A stretch of 64,000 nt of DNA, taken from Ypsolopha sequella. Lineage: Eukaryota > Arthropoda > Insecta > Lepidoptera > Ypsolophidae. Location: NCBI GenBank assembly GCA_934047225.1, contig OW203988.1, positions 5,056,229 to 5,120,228 of the forward strand. Reading direction: 5' to 3'. Position numbers and translations under genes: made by a program. Shown piece by piece: positions 30,659-41,136 of the stretch (position 1 is its first letter; every line of letters starts with the position of its first letter). The notes under the pieces are model-generated. The model searched no databases and was not told the DNA's origin. It was given only the letters and a program-made list of their open reading frames with translations.

Positions 30659-33475
30659 TAAGTAGCAATCAAACTTTAACACAGCTAGTTAGTTTTAATT
30701 GCAAGTCTGTTACAAGATCTGTAGACGGTGTTCGTGAGTTATGCAAGACGGCTCATGTACTTGCTCTTCAGGAGACGTGGCTGTTGCCTCACGATGTGAC
30801 ATTTATTGGAACTATAGACCAGGCTTTTGAGTATACCAGCAAATCAGCGGTGGGCACGTCGGCTGGTATGTTGAGAGGCCGACCCTACGGTGGTGTGGCT
30901 ATTATGTGGCGGAAAGGAGTGTTTTCGTCCGTATCAGTGATTCCGTGTAATAGTGTTAGATTAACTGCGATTAAAATTTGCGTGGCTGATCGTTCTTCTT
31001 TGATCTTCTCTGTGTATATGCCCACAGACAATGCGGAAAACTTAACAGAATTCACGGAGGTACTAAGTAAAATAAACGCAGTGATTGAAAGTAGCAAAGT
31101 TGAATCAGCATTCATTTTAGGTGACTTTAATGCACATCCTAATGAATTATTTTTTAAGGAAATATCTAGTTTTTGTGAAGAGCGGAGCTGGTTGTGTAGT
31201 GATGTAGATTGGCTAGAGATATCGTCAGATACGTATACTTTTAAAAGTGAAAGCCATGACAACTGTAAAAGGTGGCTTGATCATGCTCTAACCACGGAGG
31301 CAGCTTCGCAGTGTGTGTCTGATGTCAAGGTACGTTACGATGTTTATTGGTCGGACCACCTACCGCTCGAAGTTCAATGTAATTTAGGTAATTTAACATC
31401 AAAAATAATGTATACGGAAGATGTTTGTGATAAAGTTCGATGGGGTGAAAGGGACACTGAACAGATTAATAAGTATACTGAAGAGTGCTGTGCCAAGCTA
31501 AAAGACATTGACTTTCCTCCAGAATTTAGGCAATGTTCTGATCGTCTGTGTAATGAATCAGGGCATAGGGTAATTATAGATACTTTGTATCTCAATGTAG
31601 TTACAGTGCTGAGAAAGGCTGCTGAAACCAGCTATGACGTGCGTCAGCAAATCAGGCGAAAGCATGTTGTAGGCTGGAATAAATATGTAAGGGAGGCTCA
31701 CCAGGAGGCACGACTCAGTTTCCAGATTTGGATGTTTAATGGTAAACCTAGTACTGGTGAAGTTTACGAAAAAATGTGTGAAACTAGAAAGCGCTTTAAG
31801 TCCAAGATAAAATGGTGCCAGGACAATGAAAATCAAATAAAAATGGACATACTAGCTACTCACCATAAAACTAAGGACTTTCGGGGCTTCTGGAAGCACA
31901 CTAAGAAGCTGGAGGCTAGGAAGTGTATGCCCGCAAATGTGGAGGGTCAATGTCAGCCTAGTCAAATTGCCGAAATGTTCAAAGAACATTTTCAAGTCAA
32001 ATCTCCTCTAGGACCAGTGCAGCAACAGGAGCTCGATACTGGAACTGTGTCCGGTGGTGAATATTCTCGCTTTACCTCTAAGGATATTGCGTGTACAATA
32101 AAACATATGACACGAGGTAAATCACCGGGGCACGATAGCCTCAGTATCGAGCACTTGCAGTACGCGGGTGTACATCTACCAAGGGTGCTGGCCATGTTAT
32201 TTAATTTTTGTATAGGTCATGCGTACTTACCTCAGGAGTTTATGAAGACCATTGTTGTTCCTATTCTTAAGAACAAGACGGGAGACGCCTCCGACAGGAA
32301 TAATTACCGTCCAATATCTTTGGCAACCGTAATAGCGAGGGTGATGGATAGTTTGCTGGATCACCAGCTTGCAAAGCATGTAGACCTTCACGAGGCGCAG
32401 TTTGGTTTTAGGCCGGGACTTTCGACGGAAACAGCGATACTGAGCCTCAAGCACACTATCCATTACTATGTGACGCGAAAAACGCCAGTGTATGCATGTT
32501 TTTTGGATCTGTCGAAGGCGTTTGACCTTGTTCAATATAGTATTCTATGGGATAAGCTCCTGAGGGACACTGACTCACCTAAGGAGTATGTAGAGATTTT
32601 AAAATTTTGGTATAATAACCAGAAGAACAGTGTGAGATGGACTGGCTCATATTCAAAAGGATACGGGTTGGAGTGCGGAGTGAGACAGGGTGGCCTAACC
32701 TCTCCGCGACTCTTCAACCTCTACATAAACGGTCTGATCGAGGAGCTCAGTAGGGCCGGAGTAGGATGCTCAATCGATGGCGTTTTTGTAAACAACGTCA
32801 GCTACGCCGATGATATGGTGCTGCTGAGCCCCTCAGTTAGAGCTCTTGAGACTCTTATAAGCATCTGTGAGAGGTACGCGGAGTCCCATGGCCTGAGGTA
32901 CAACTGCAGGAAAAGTGAACTGCTCATTTTCAAGGCTGGTAACAAACTGCCTAAATTTGTCCCTCCGATTAAACTTGGAGATAGTGTGTTGAGCAGAGTC
33001 ACCAAATTCAAATACCTGGGGCACTGGGTCCCCGAGGACCTCTCTGATGATCTTGATGTTGAGAGGGAGCGCAGAGCGTTGGCAATGAGGAGCAACATGC
33101 TGGCCCGCAGGTTTGCACGATGTACAAAAGAAGTCAAAATCTTTCAAGGCATACTGCCAGACTTTTTACACGTGCAGCCTGTGGGTGGGCTGTACTCGCA
33201 AATCGCTCAGTGCCCTGCGCGTCCAATATAATAATGGTTTGAGGATGTTGATGGGACTGCCTCGCTTTTGCAGCGCATCAGGCATGTTTACCGAGGCTTG
33301 TATTGACAGCTGGGAGTCAATATTACGCAAGAGAGTGGCCTCCCTGATGCGGCGCGTGAGAGACAGTCCCAGCAGCTTTCTCAACACCATACTGGATCGG
33401 ATGGATTCTCCGGTTGTGCGGCACTGGAACTTCATACATATGGGGTCCAGAGCTGCAATGTTTAACATTAAATAA
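30655..33475 (+). pseudogene. LINE ORF2: APE endonuclease plus reverse transcriptase, one frameshift
   Basis: Residues 1-240 form an APE-type endonuclease ('ALQETWLLP', 'FILGDFNAH', 'SDHLPLE'). From about residue 490 comes the reverse transcriptase, with 'NNYRPISLATV', 'FLDLSKAFD', 'GVRQGGLTSP' and the catalytic 'YADD' (about 716-719). The first 858 codons are open to 33231. The conserved continuation ('FKAYCQTFY...') is found in another frame from about 33145 to 33475, so a single-base change near 33140 breaks the end. A 3' UTR of about 100 bases ends in ATTATTATTAT. This is the most intact copy of the family seen at 27.4 kb and 60.5 kb. Clade (CR1/Jockey group) is uncertain. Confidence 0.9.
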
Positions 33476-33589
33476 GGTTTTCAAGTGTAAATATGTGTAC
33501 TAATATAGTTTTTAAGCAACTCTGTTACTAACAAAATATGGACTTGGTCTGAAATAAAATTATATTATTATTATACTAGTCCTTTGAGC

Positions 33590-34004
33590 CAATTTTTAGC
33601 GAAATACAACAAAAAAATAATTAAATTACGTAAATTTTAATGCATGACTCACAGCAGTTTCGAAACAAAACCAAAAAAAAAATCAAGTCATAAAATCAAT
33701 TAAAATTGCACCTTAAAACAATTTTTGAGGTTATTTTACGAAACTTGAACATTTTTTTTTGGGAAAACTATTGATTTCCGGTAACTGAAATTTCGTAAGA
33801 TTAATGACAATAACAAGAGCTATTCTGGAAAAAAAATGAAGGTACCTTTGTACATATACTCTTATAAGAGACGAGCCGTCATATGTATTATTTTATATGT
33901 TTTAAATACATATAACTGCATTTATCCATGTTTTATTAGTTAAAAGTGTTACTCACCTGCTAATTGATCAGGTCTAGTGTTTCCAGTGCTCTATTTGTAA
34001 CATA
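33590..34004. other. Spacer between two LINEs
   Basis: About 415 bases of AT-rich sequence with no recognisable gene. Confidence 0.4.
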
Positions 34005-36420
34005 ATTCATAATTCATAATAATTTATTTGTCAAACATAGGTACAATAATTGGATACACATAAGTTTAAAATGGCCTTAAAGGCACACAAATATTTTAAA
34101 GTAAGTACTTATAGCTAGATGAAAGTCATAATAAAATAATACAATGTTAAATTTCAAAAAATATTTACAATTAAAAAATTATTGGTTATATTGCTAGATA
34201 TCATAAAAGAAACCAGACGCACTAAACGGTAAAAAAATATTTAACTACTTGGGCAACTTGTCATCGTTTAGAAACTCTTTTACGGAGTAGTAAACTTTGT
34301 CTATTAATATTTCTTTTATTTCATTTTTAAATTTGGAGATATTTTCAGTTTGACGAATATTTGGTGGTAACTTATTAAAAACTTTGGGTGCCATTCCCAG
34401 CACACTCTCCGTGAGTATAGATTTTTTTGATTTAAAAGCAGCCACTTGGTTTTCCAATCTTTTACTTTTGAAAGAATTGAATAGGGTCCTGTTTGTTTTT
34501 ACAAAAAGAGATAATTCTAGGATATATAGGCAAGGTAGCGTTAATATTTTTAGTTCCTTAAAATGAGGCTTGCATGTATCACGTCTTTTCAGTTTTTTGA
34601 TTTTTCTAATACAAGTTTTTTGGGCTCTGAAGGCACGAACTCTATCAAATGAATTGCCCCAGAATATTACTCCATAACGGAGTGTTGTTTTCACGTAACC
34701 ATAGTAGGCATTCAAAACCGCTTTACGGTTGGCTACTTATATACAGAGCAAATGAAAACTTATTTAATTTTTTGCAGACACTCTCCACATGTGCTTTCCA
34801 ATTTAACTTATTATCAATATTTAAACCTAAGAATTTTATTATGTCAATTTCTTCTATTTTTTTGTCCTCATATGAAATTTCAATAGCCGGTGGTTGAGTC
34901 CGTTGTCTAAAATTCATTAATTTGGTCTTATCAATATTTATTAAGAGATTATTAGATTTAAGCCAGTTATTTATTAATATTAAAGTTGTTTTCATTTCGG
35001 AGATGTGATTATCTTGTTCACTAAAAATAACTGTGCTGTCATCAGCAAATAAAACCATTGGGTGTCTGGTGCTTTTCGGAAGGTCATTTATATATGCCAA
35101 GAAGAGTAGGGGACCCAGAATACTTCCTTGTGGTACACCATATTTTATTTGTCGAGAATCGGACCTATATGTAATTTCTGTTTTTGTGACAGCACAGATT
35201 TTGCTAACGTCAACTGCTTGAGACCTGTTGGATAAGTAGGATCTTATAAGACTTGCTATGTTACCCCTCACTCCATAACATTCTAGCTTTTTCATTAGCA
35301 GTTCATGATCAACGAAATCGAACGCTTTCGTCATATCCATATACATTGCTGATACAGGGGTACTCTTATCCATGTTGGTAATTATTTTGTATAAAAAGTC
35401 AAAAATTGCCATATTTGTGGATTTATTGCGACGAAATCCCTTTTGTTCTGCTACAAGTATATTGTTAACCTCAAAGAAATTATAAAGTGAATTATAGATT
35501 ACTTTTTCTATTATCTTTGAAAATATGGGTATTTGGGCAACAGGTCTGTAAAAATTTACGTCTTCTTTATTTTCCTTTTTGAAGAGTGGTTTTACTATTG
35601 TCAATTTTAATCCTTGCGGATAAATCCCTTGTTCAATGCATAGGTTAATTATAAAGCTGAGAATTGGTGCAATAATGTCGGCAACGTGTTTAACAGCTCT
35701 TGTATTGATTTCGTCATACCCTGTCGTGTTAGTATTATTAAGAGATTGTATAATTCGAAAAATTTCATATGGATCAGTAGGTCTAATAAAGCTGGAATTA
35801 GGAATAGATTCTGTTAATGTCATGTTTAGTTTATTTTGCGAAATTGCTATATCAGAATAGTGGTTATTAAAAATTTGTGCAATTTCCTGTGGGTTTGTTA
35901 CTGTGCGATCTCCCATTTTAATTTTATCTATACTAGATTTAGGAAGATTTGGTTTTAGGCTATTAATTACCTGCCACGTTGCCTTGGATTTGTTTTTAGC
36001 AGTCTTTATATGAAAATCATTTTGTGATTTTTTTGTTAGTTTTATAATTTTACTAAACCTTTTTGAGTAGTTTTTGAATTCATGGCGAGTTTGGACATTC
36101 GGTGACAGTCTAAACCTCCATAACAGCTCTCTTTTGTGTTTACTGCATTTTCTGATACCCTTTGAGATCCATTTTGGCTTCGTTTTCGTGGAAATTTTAA
36201 CTTTAATATTAGGAAAACATAGGGCGTATAGGCTTTTAAACGTATCGAAGAACTGTTCATACGCTTTATTTGCGTTTTGTGATTCATATGTATCACAAAA
36301 ACTTAAGCTACTCAAATAATTCCTAAATTTATCGAGATTTTCTATGCTCAAATCTCTTCTGATTATAAACCAAAATGGACTTTTGCATGTTTTTCTTACG
36401 GGACATTTCAATACATATCA
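34005..36420 (-). pseudogene. 5'-truncated LINE with reverse transcriptase
   Basis: The - strand frame from 36411 to 34723 (562 codons) begins inside ORF2, after the endonuclease. It has a reverse transcriptase with 'FYRPVAQIPIFSK', 'YMDMTKAFDFVDH', 'GVPQGSILGPLLF' and the catalytic 'FADD'. A frameshift near 34720-34730 moves the C-terminal part to another frame (34715-34245; 'YGYVKTTLRYG', 'KVFNKLPPNIR'). The 3' UTR extends to about 34005 and ends in tandem ATTATGA units. There is no endonuclease, no ORF1 and no start codon context, so it is a dead, truncated insertion. The family differs from the 30.6-kb LINE. Confidence 0.88.
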
Positions 36421-36485
36421 TACATAATCATACATTTGCGAAAAGTGAACTTTGACCCCACACAATTCTATAACACTTGTTGGAA

Positions 36486-37246
36486 ATGGATATCATTAGT
36501 GAACTGTACAAGGTCCAAAGCACCATGGAGTCAATGAGTGACGAATTCAAGAGTGGCTTGGCTTCCTTTGAAGCTAGAGCGGCCAACTTGGCTGGAGATG
36601 GTAGCTCCGGGGCAGTCCTCCGACCTTGCTTCGCTAGCTGCAGACTACAGAAACTTTTAAATTTATATTCAGGACACTGTAAATCTTCTTAAGTCACAAT
36701 TGGATCTCCTTATAAGAGTGATCGATGACATGGAAACCAAGTCCAGGCGGAAAGTTCTCCTATTCCATGGCATCGTGGAATCAGACAGCAAATCTCTTCC
36801 AAATATCATACTGATTTGATTTTCAAGAACCTGGGTAAAGTTGAATTCAAAACAGGTATGCTGGTAGCGTGTCATCGGCTAGGAGGTCCCAACTCCAAGT
36901 CCAAGAATCCGCATCCCGTTCTTGTTCGCTTCAAGGACTATGATGTCCGCTCTAAACTCTTTCAAGTTAAGACACAACTAAAGGGATCTTCTATCACTTT
37001 TTCAGAGTTTCTCACGAAGAGCAGACACAGGGTGTTCACCGAGGCTCGCAAGAAAATTGAGATGAGGAGGTGCTGGGCACAGGATGGACAAATTGTTGTG
37101 CTGCTTCCTGGTGGTTCCCGGAGAAAGATTGACTCATAAGGTGCGCTGGTGCAGGTTATCAAGGATAACCCAGATATTCTGCGCAAGTACTCCAATGAGT
37201 CTGCTTCCAAGGAACTGAAGAAGACTGGGCAGCAAACAAAGGATCC
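36486..37246 (+). pseudogene. LINE ORF1 (coiled coil plus RRM-like), first part, split by LTR element
   Basis: Two overlapping open pieces (36486-36692 and 36816-37139) and the sequence to 37246 read as one decayed ORF1. It has an N-terminal coiled-coil-like segment ('MESMSDEFKSGLASFEARA'), then an RNA-binding part ('VACHRLGG', 'PVLVRFKDYDVRSKLF', 'ITFSEFLTKSRHRVFTEARKK') as in insect LINE ORF1 proteins. Stops occur near 36690 and at 37137. The frame is cut at 37246 by an LTR retrotransposon and resumes at 41142 with basic residues. Confidence 0.7.
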
Positions 37247-37373
37247 TGTCGTATACTCGTATTTATGGTAAATTGTCAGTTTGATTAGATGTCACTCATT
37301 GTCATTACATTACTAGGATTTTAGCACAATAAAGCCTACATAATTCAGGTTGTAATATTACTCATTATCCACA
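37247..37373 (+). repeat. 5' LTR
   Basis: 127 bp, TGTCGTATACTCG to CTCATTATCCACA. Contains AATAAA (within GCACAATAAAGCC), usable as poly(A) signal in the 3' copy, and a TATTTATGG element upstream. Very short for a gypsy LTR. Confidence 0.92.
37318..37333 (+). promoter_or_regulatory. LTR segment complementary to the primer site
   Basis: ATTTTAGCACAATAAA; its exact reverse complement occurs at 37375-37390. If transcription starts near 37318 this would be the 5' end of the RNA and could act as the primer. The 3' LTR copy has one change (C to T). Confidence 0.55.
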
Positions 37374-37374
37374 A

Positions 37375-37390
37375 TTTATTGTGCTAAAAT
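37375..37390 (+). promoter_or_regulatory. Putative primer binding site (self-priming)
   Basis: TTTATTGTGCTAAAAT, two bases after the LTR end and reaching into the gag start codon (37389). It pairs perfectly with LTR bases 37318-37333. There is no TGG-type tRNA-complementary sequence at the LTR edge. The position matches the self-primed arrangement known from Tf1. Confidence 0.55.
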
Positions 37391-39959
37391 GGACAAATAC
37401 CTTCGTCCTCAAATATTCGACGAAGACCCGTCATCAAATATTGATCATACCCCGGAGTGGAAACATTGGAAAAAGACATTTGAAAATTTTCTGAAAGTTG
37501 TCTCCTCGGAAGGCAAACCACTATCGGAGGAAACGAAATATCAATTATTGGTAAACCACTTATCACCAACAATTTTTACTTACATCGAAAGCTGTAAGGA
37601 TTATCAAAAATCTCTAAATAAGCTAGAAGGGTTATATGTAAAGCAACCAAATGAAATCTTCTCTAGACATAAACTAACAAAAAGAACCCAGCAACCTGGT
37701 GAGTCTATTGACCAGTACCTACAAGCGCTCAAGCTCCTTGCTAAAAACTGCAACTTTAATGGAGTCTCTGCCGAACAACATGAAAACGAATTTGTACGTG
37801 ATGTATTCATCGCCGGGATTTACTCCCCCTCTGTGCGCGAGCGGCTTCTCGAACACTCCTCTCTTACCCTAGATGATGCTCAAAACAAAGCACGTTCTCT
37901 GGAAGAAGCGCACTTTAATAATGAAGAATACCAACAATCAGGCAGTAGCAACACTACCACACCAATAAATGCGGTTTCTACAAGTCAAAGGCGAAATTAT
38001 ATAAATAAGAAGAATGCAAATGAGCTATGTTATTATTGCGGCAATAAAAAACACCTACGCATGAACTGTCCTGCCGTTAGCGCTACCTGTCTATCCTGCG
38101 GCAAAAAAGGACACTTCGCCAAGGTATGCAGAGGAAAACAATACACTGCTTTCCTTGACGTCGATGAAAATAATGATTTTAAAGAAGTAGAAATTCAAAA
38201 ATCGTCTTGCGTAACCGCTGCCACTGCGGACCTCAGTAAAGCTACGATCACGATAACTATTAACGGGAAATTGACAGCACAAGCACTTGTTGATACCGGA
38301 AGTACTGCTAGCTTCATAAATAGCAGTCTTGTAAACCAATATAACATTGAAAAACAACCATGTAGACAAGAAGTCACTATGGCAGCATCTAATCTCTCAT
38401 CAAAAGTAAATGGACTTTGCCATTTGGACATCAGTGTACAAGGACAAAAATTCAAAGCTAATTTATTAGTTTTAGATGGGCTATGTACAGATGTTATATT
38501 GGGCCACGATATCTTAAAAAAGCTTGAAACTCTTGAAATGTACTTCGGTGGGCCTCGAGAACCATTGAAGCTATGTGCTTTAACTCAAACTTCCATAGAG
38601 CCAGTGAGTCTCTTTTCAAATATGCTTCCTGGAAGACCGGTTACTACAAAATCACGGAAGTTTTCAAGTGATGATATAGAGTTTATAAGAAGCGAAATAA
38701 AAAATCTCCTCTCCGATGAAATAATTGAACCCAGCTCATCTCCATGGCGAGCACAAGTTCTGGTTGTCTCGAACGATAATCATAAGAAAGGAATGTGCAT
38801 CGATTACTCTCAAACCATCAACCGCTTCACTCAACTTGATGCGTATCCCCTACCGAGCATTGAAGACATTGTAACAAAGGTTGCCAAATATTGCGTTTTC
38901 AGTAAGATTGATTTGAAGAGCGCTTATCATCAAATTGCTATTAAAGACTCAGAAAAGACTTATACAGCCTTTGAAGCAGACGGCAACTTATACCAATTTA
39001 GAAGAATACCATTTGGAGTAACAAATGGCGTCGCAGCCTTTCAACGCGCTATCAATGAGATAATCAAAAAAGAGAATTTACAAGGAGTGTATCCATATCT
39101 AGATGATATTACACTGTGCGCCAAAGGCAAGAAAGATCATGACAAAACACTGCAATTATTTCTTGAAATTGCTTCTCGCTACAACTTAACTTTAAACCTA
39201 GACAAGAGTGAGTTCTGCAAAACTGAGATAAACATACTAGGCTATAACATAAGCCAAGGCATAATTAAGCCAGATCCTGAACGCCTTAGGCCACTCTCGG
39301 AATTGCCATTACCGACAGATTCTGCTTCACTTCACCGAGCTCTTGGATTTTTTGCTCATTATTCAAAATTCATTCCGAAGTTTTCTGATAAATTGCAACC
39401 GCTAGTCAAAACTGAGTCATTCCCCTTGACAGAAAATGCGATAAATGCATTTAATAACCTTAAAAAAGAAATAGCAAAGTCATTCATTCACGCCATTGAT
39501 GATAAAATTCAATTTACTGTTGAAACTGATGCCTCAGACCATTCTATAGCTGGAATTTTGTCACAAGAAGGCCGACCTGTTGCTTTCTTCTCAAGAACTT
39601 TGACAAACACCGAACGTAACCATTCTGCTATCGAAAAAGAAGCCTGTGCAATTGTTGAAAGCCTTAGAAAATGGCGTCAATTTCTAATCGGCAGGCCTTT
39701 TCAACTGATTACAGATCAAAAATCTGTATCATTTATGTTTGATCAAACTTACTCCAGTAAAATCAAGAACGCCAAGATCCAAAGATGGCGATTAGAATTG
39801 TCAAATTATTCTTATTATATATATGATATATACCGCCCAGGAAAAGAGAACATTGTAGCAGATACACTGTCACGGGCCAACATCGTGGCATCTTCGGCTA
39901 CTGTCGATAAACTAGCCGAAATTACAGAACTTTATGTCACCCAGGTATTACGAGAATGA
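37389..39959 (+). CDS. Gag-Pol polyprotein: gag, protease, RT, RNase H
   Basis: An open frame of 856 codons. Gag occupies about residues 1-200, followed by two CCHC zinc knuckles (C214-C227 and C234-C247). The aspartic protease site is DTG (302-304). The reverse transcriptase has 'KIDLKSAYHQI' and catalytic YLDD (570-573). RNase H has the Asp in 'ETDASDHS', the Glu in 'IEKEACAI' and the Asp in 'ITDQKS'. Gag and Pol share one frame with no slip. The ATG is only 15 bases after the LTR. The frame is lost near 39930, just before the integrase zinc finger, so the polyprotein ends early. Confidence 0.92.
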   Translation: MDKYLRPQIFDEDPSSNIDHTPEWKHWKKTFENFLKVVSSEGKPLSEETKYQLLVNHLSPTIFTYIESCKDYQKSLNKLEGLYVKQPNEIFSRHKLTKRTQQPGESIDQYLQALKLLAKNCNFNGVSAEQHENEFVRDVFIAGIYSPSVRERLLEHSSLTLDDAQNKARSLEEAHFNNEEYQQSGSSNTTTPINAVSTSQRRNYINKKNANELCYYCGNKKHLRMNCPAVSATCLSCGKKGHFAKVCRGKQYTAFLDVDENNDFKEVEIQKSSCVTAATADLSKATITITINGKLTAQALVDTGSTASFINSSLVNQYNIEKQPCRQEVTMAASNLSSKVNGLCHLDISVQGQKFKANLLVLDGLCTDVILGHDILKKLETLEMYFGGPREPLKLCALTQTSIEPVSLFSNMLPGRPVTTKSRKFSSDDIEFIRSEIKNLLSDEIIEPSSSPWRAQVLVVSNDNHKKGMCIDYSQTINRFTQLDAYPLPSIEDIVTKVAKYCVFSKIDLKSAYHQIAIKDSEKTYTAFEADGNLYQFRRIPFGVTNGVAAFQRAINEIIKKENLQGVYPYLDDITLCAKGKKDHDKTLQLFLEIASRYNLTLNLDKSEFCKTEINILGYNISQGIIKPDPERLRPLSELPLPTDSASLHRALGFFAHYSKFIPKFSDKLQPLVKTESFPLTENAINAFNNLKKEIAKSFIHAIDDKIQFTVETDASDHSIAGILSQEGRPVAFFSRTLTNTERNHSAIEKEACAIVESLRKWRQFLIGRPFQLITDQKSVSFMFDQTYSSKIKNAKIQRWRLELSNYSYYIYDIYRPGKENIVADTLSRANIVASSATVDKLAEITELYVTQVLRE

Positions 39960-40966
39960 TACATTGGGTGCGCAGCAAGAACCTTCCATACTCTATTGAA
40001 GAGGTCAAGAAGACGATATCAAGGTGTAAAATATGTGCAGAAATAAAACTCAGATTCACACAAACCCGTGGAACCCTGATTAAAGCAACTTCTCCTATGG
40101 AAAGAATATCGATAGATTTCAAAGGTCCACTGCCAAGCAAAGCATCCCCTAACCGATATATACTGACAATCATAGACGAATATTTTAGATTTCCATTTGC
40201 CTATGCATACCCTGATCTTACTACAAACACTGTGAAAAATAAATTACAAGAACTCTTTTCGATATTCGGTATGCCTTCTTACGTTCACTCTGATCGAGGT
40301 ACCGCTTTTCTTGCTAATGACTTGAAAGAATTTCTTCATGATAAAGGAATAACTACAAGTTATACAACTGCATACAATCCACAAGGAAATGGACAAACTG
40401 AAAGATACAATGGCATTATATGGAGGGCTATTCAACTAGCATTAAAAAGCCACAACCTTCCAATAGAAAAATGGGAAAACGTTCTATCTCAAGCACTCCA
40501 TAGCATCCGTTCCCTCTTGTGTACCGCAACCAACTGTACACCACATGAGAGAATGTTTACACATCCACGCAGATCATCCAACGGACAATCGATGCCGACA
40601 TGATTAACAGGTCCAAAAAGAGCGCTGATGCGCAACCACACTCGGACAAGTAAATACGATCCAATCGTAGAGGAAGTGGATCTGATAGAGACGAACCCGT
40701 TTCATTCCCTAGTACGAACATCAAATGGACGAGAAGTTGTTGTATCAAACCGACATTTAGCACCCACTGGTGAATATGGAGTGAACGACATTGAAGAAGA
40801 ACTGACTTATTCTGGACATGACAATGTTATCGCAGAGCCACTGCCTGGCACTAATACCGTGGAGCCACTGCCTAGCACTAGTACCACAGAACCTGAATCA
40901 GGTCCAGAGACGCGTCGTTCCGGAAGGCAGTGCCGTCCACCCCAGCGGATGTTAGTAGATAAATAA
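39935..40966 (+). pseudogene. Integrase part of pol, frameshifted and with one stop
   Basis: The integrase reads in a different frame from Gag-Pol. Its zinc-finger start (CHPG and later CKIC) is already visible upstream of the ATG at 39956, showing that the frame change is a break near 39930 rather than a separate gene. The catalytic triad is present: Asp in 'SIDFKGPL', Asp in 'HSDRGTAF', Glu in 'QTERYNG'. A TGA at 40601-40603 interrupts the frame where a Trp is usual, and the C-terminal part continues in the same frame to 40966 ('RTSKYDPIVEEVDLIE', then a Pro-rich tail). The ATGA at the Gag-Pol stop looks like an overlap but is a by-product. Confidence 0.85.
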
Positions 40967-41009
40967 AAACATTAAATTAAATGTGCTCATTTTAGATACT
41001 CCGGGAGAA

Positions 41010-41136
41010 TGTCGTATACTCGTATTTATGGTAAATTGTCAGTTTGATTAGATGTCACTCATTGTCATTACATTACTAGGATTTTAGCATAATAAAGCCT
41101 ACATAATTCAGGTTGTAATATTACTCATTCTCCACA
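41010..41136 (+). repeat. 3' LTR
   Basis: 127 bp, two differences from the 5' LTR (AGCATAAT for AGCACAAT; CATTCTCC for CATTATCC). Flanked on the right by GATCC. Confidence 0.92.

Larger units (their letters stand above)
37247..41136 (+). mobile_element. Ty3/gypsy-type LTR retrotransposon, complete, 3.9 kb
   Basis: Bounded by 127-bp LTRs starting TG and ending CA, with GATCC on both sides (37242-37246 and 41137-41141) as a 5-bp target duplication. The LTRs differ at two positions, so the insertion is fairly young compared with its host LINE. Order inside is gag, protease, RT, RNase H, integrase, which is the Ty3/gypsy order. There is no envelope gene. A purine-rich GGGAGAA (41003-41009) precedes the 3' LTR as the polypurine tract. 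The primer site is unusual (see 37375-37390). Confidence 0.93.

Noticed and set aside
39956..40603. Integrase as a separate gene with an ATGA overlap to Gag-Pol
   Set aside because: The integrase zinc finger already begins upstream of that ATG in the same frame, so this is a frameshift break and not a designed start.
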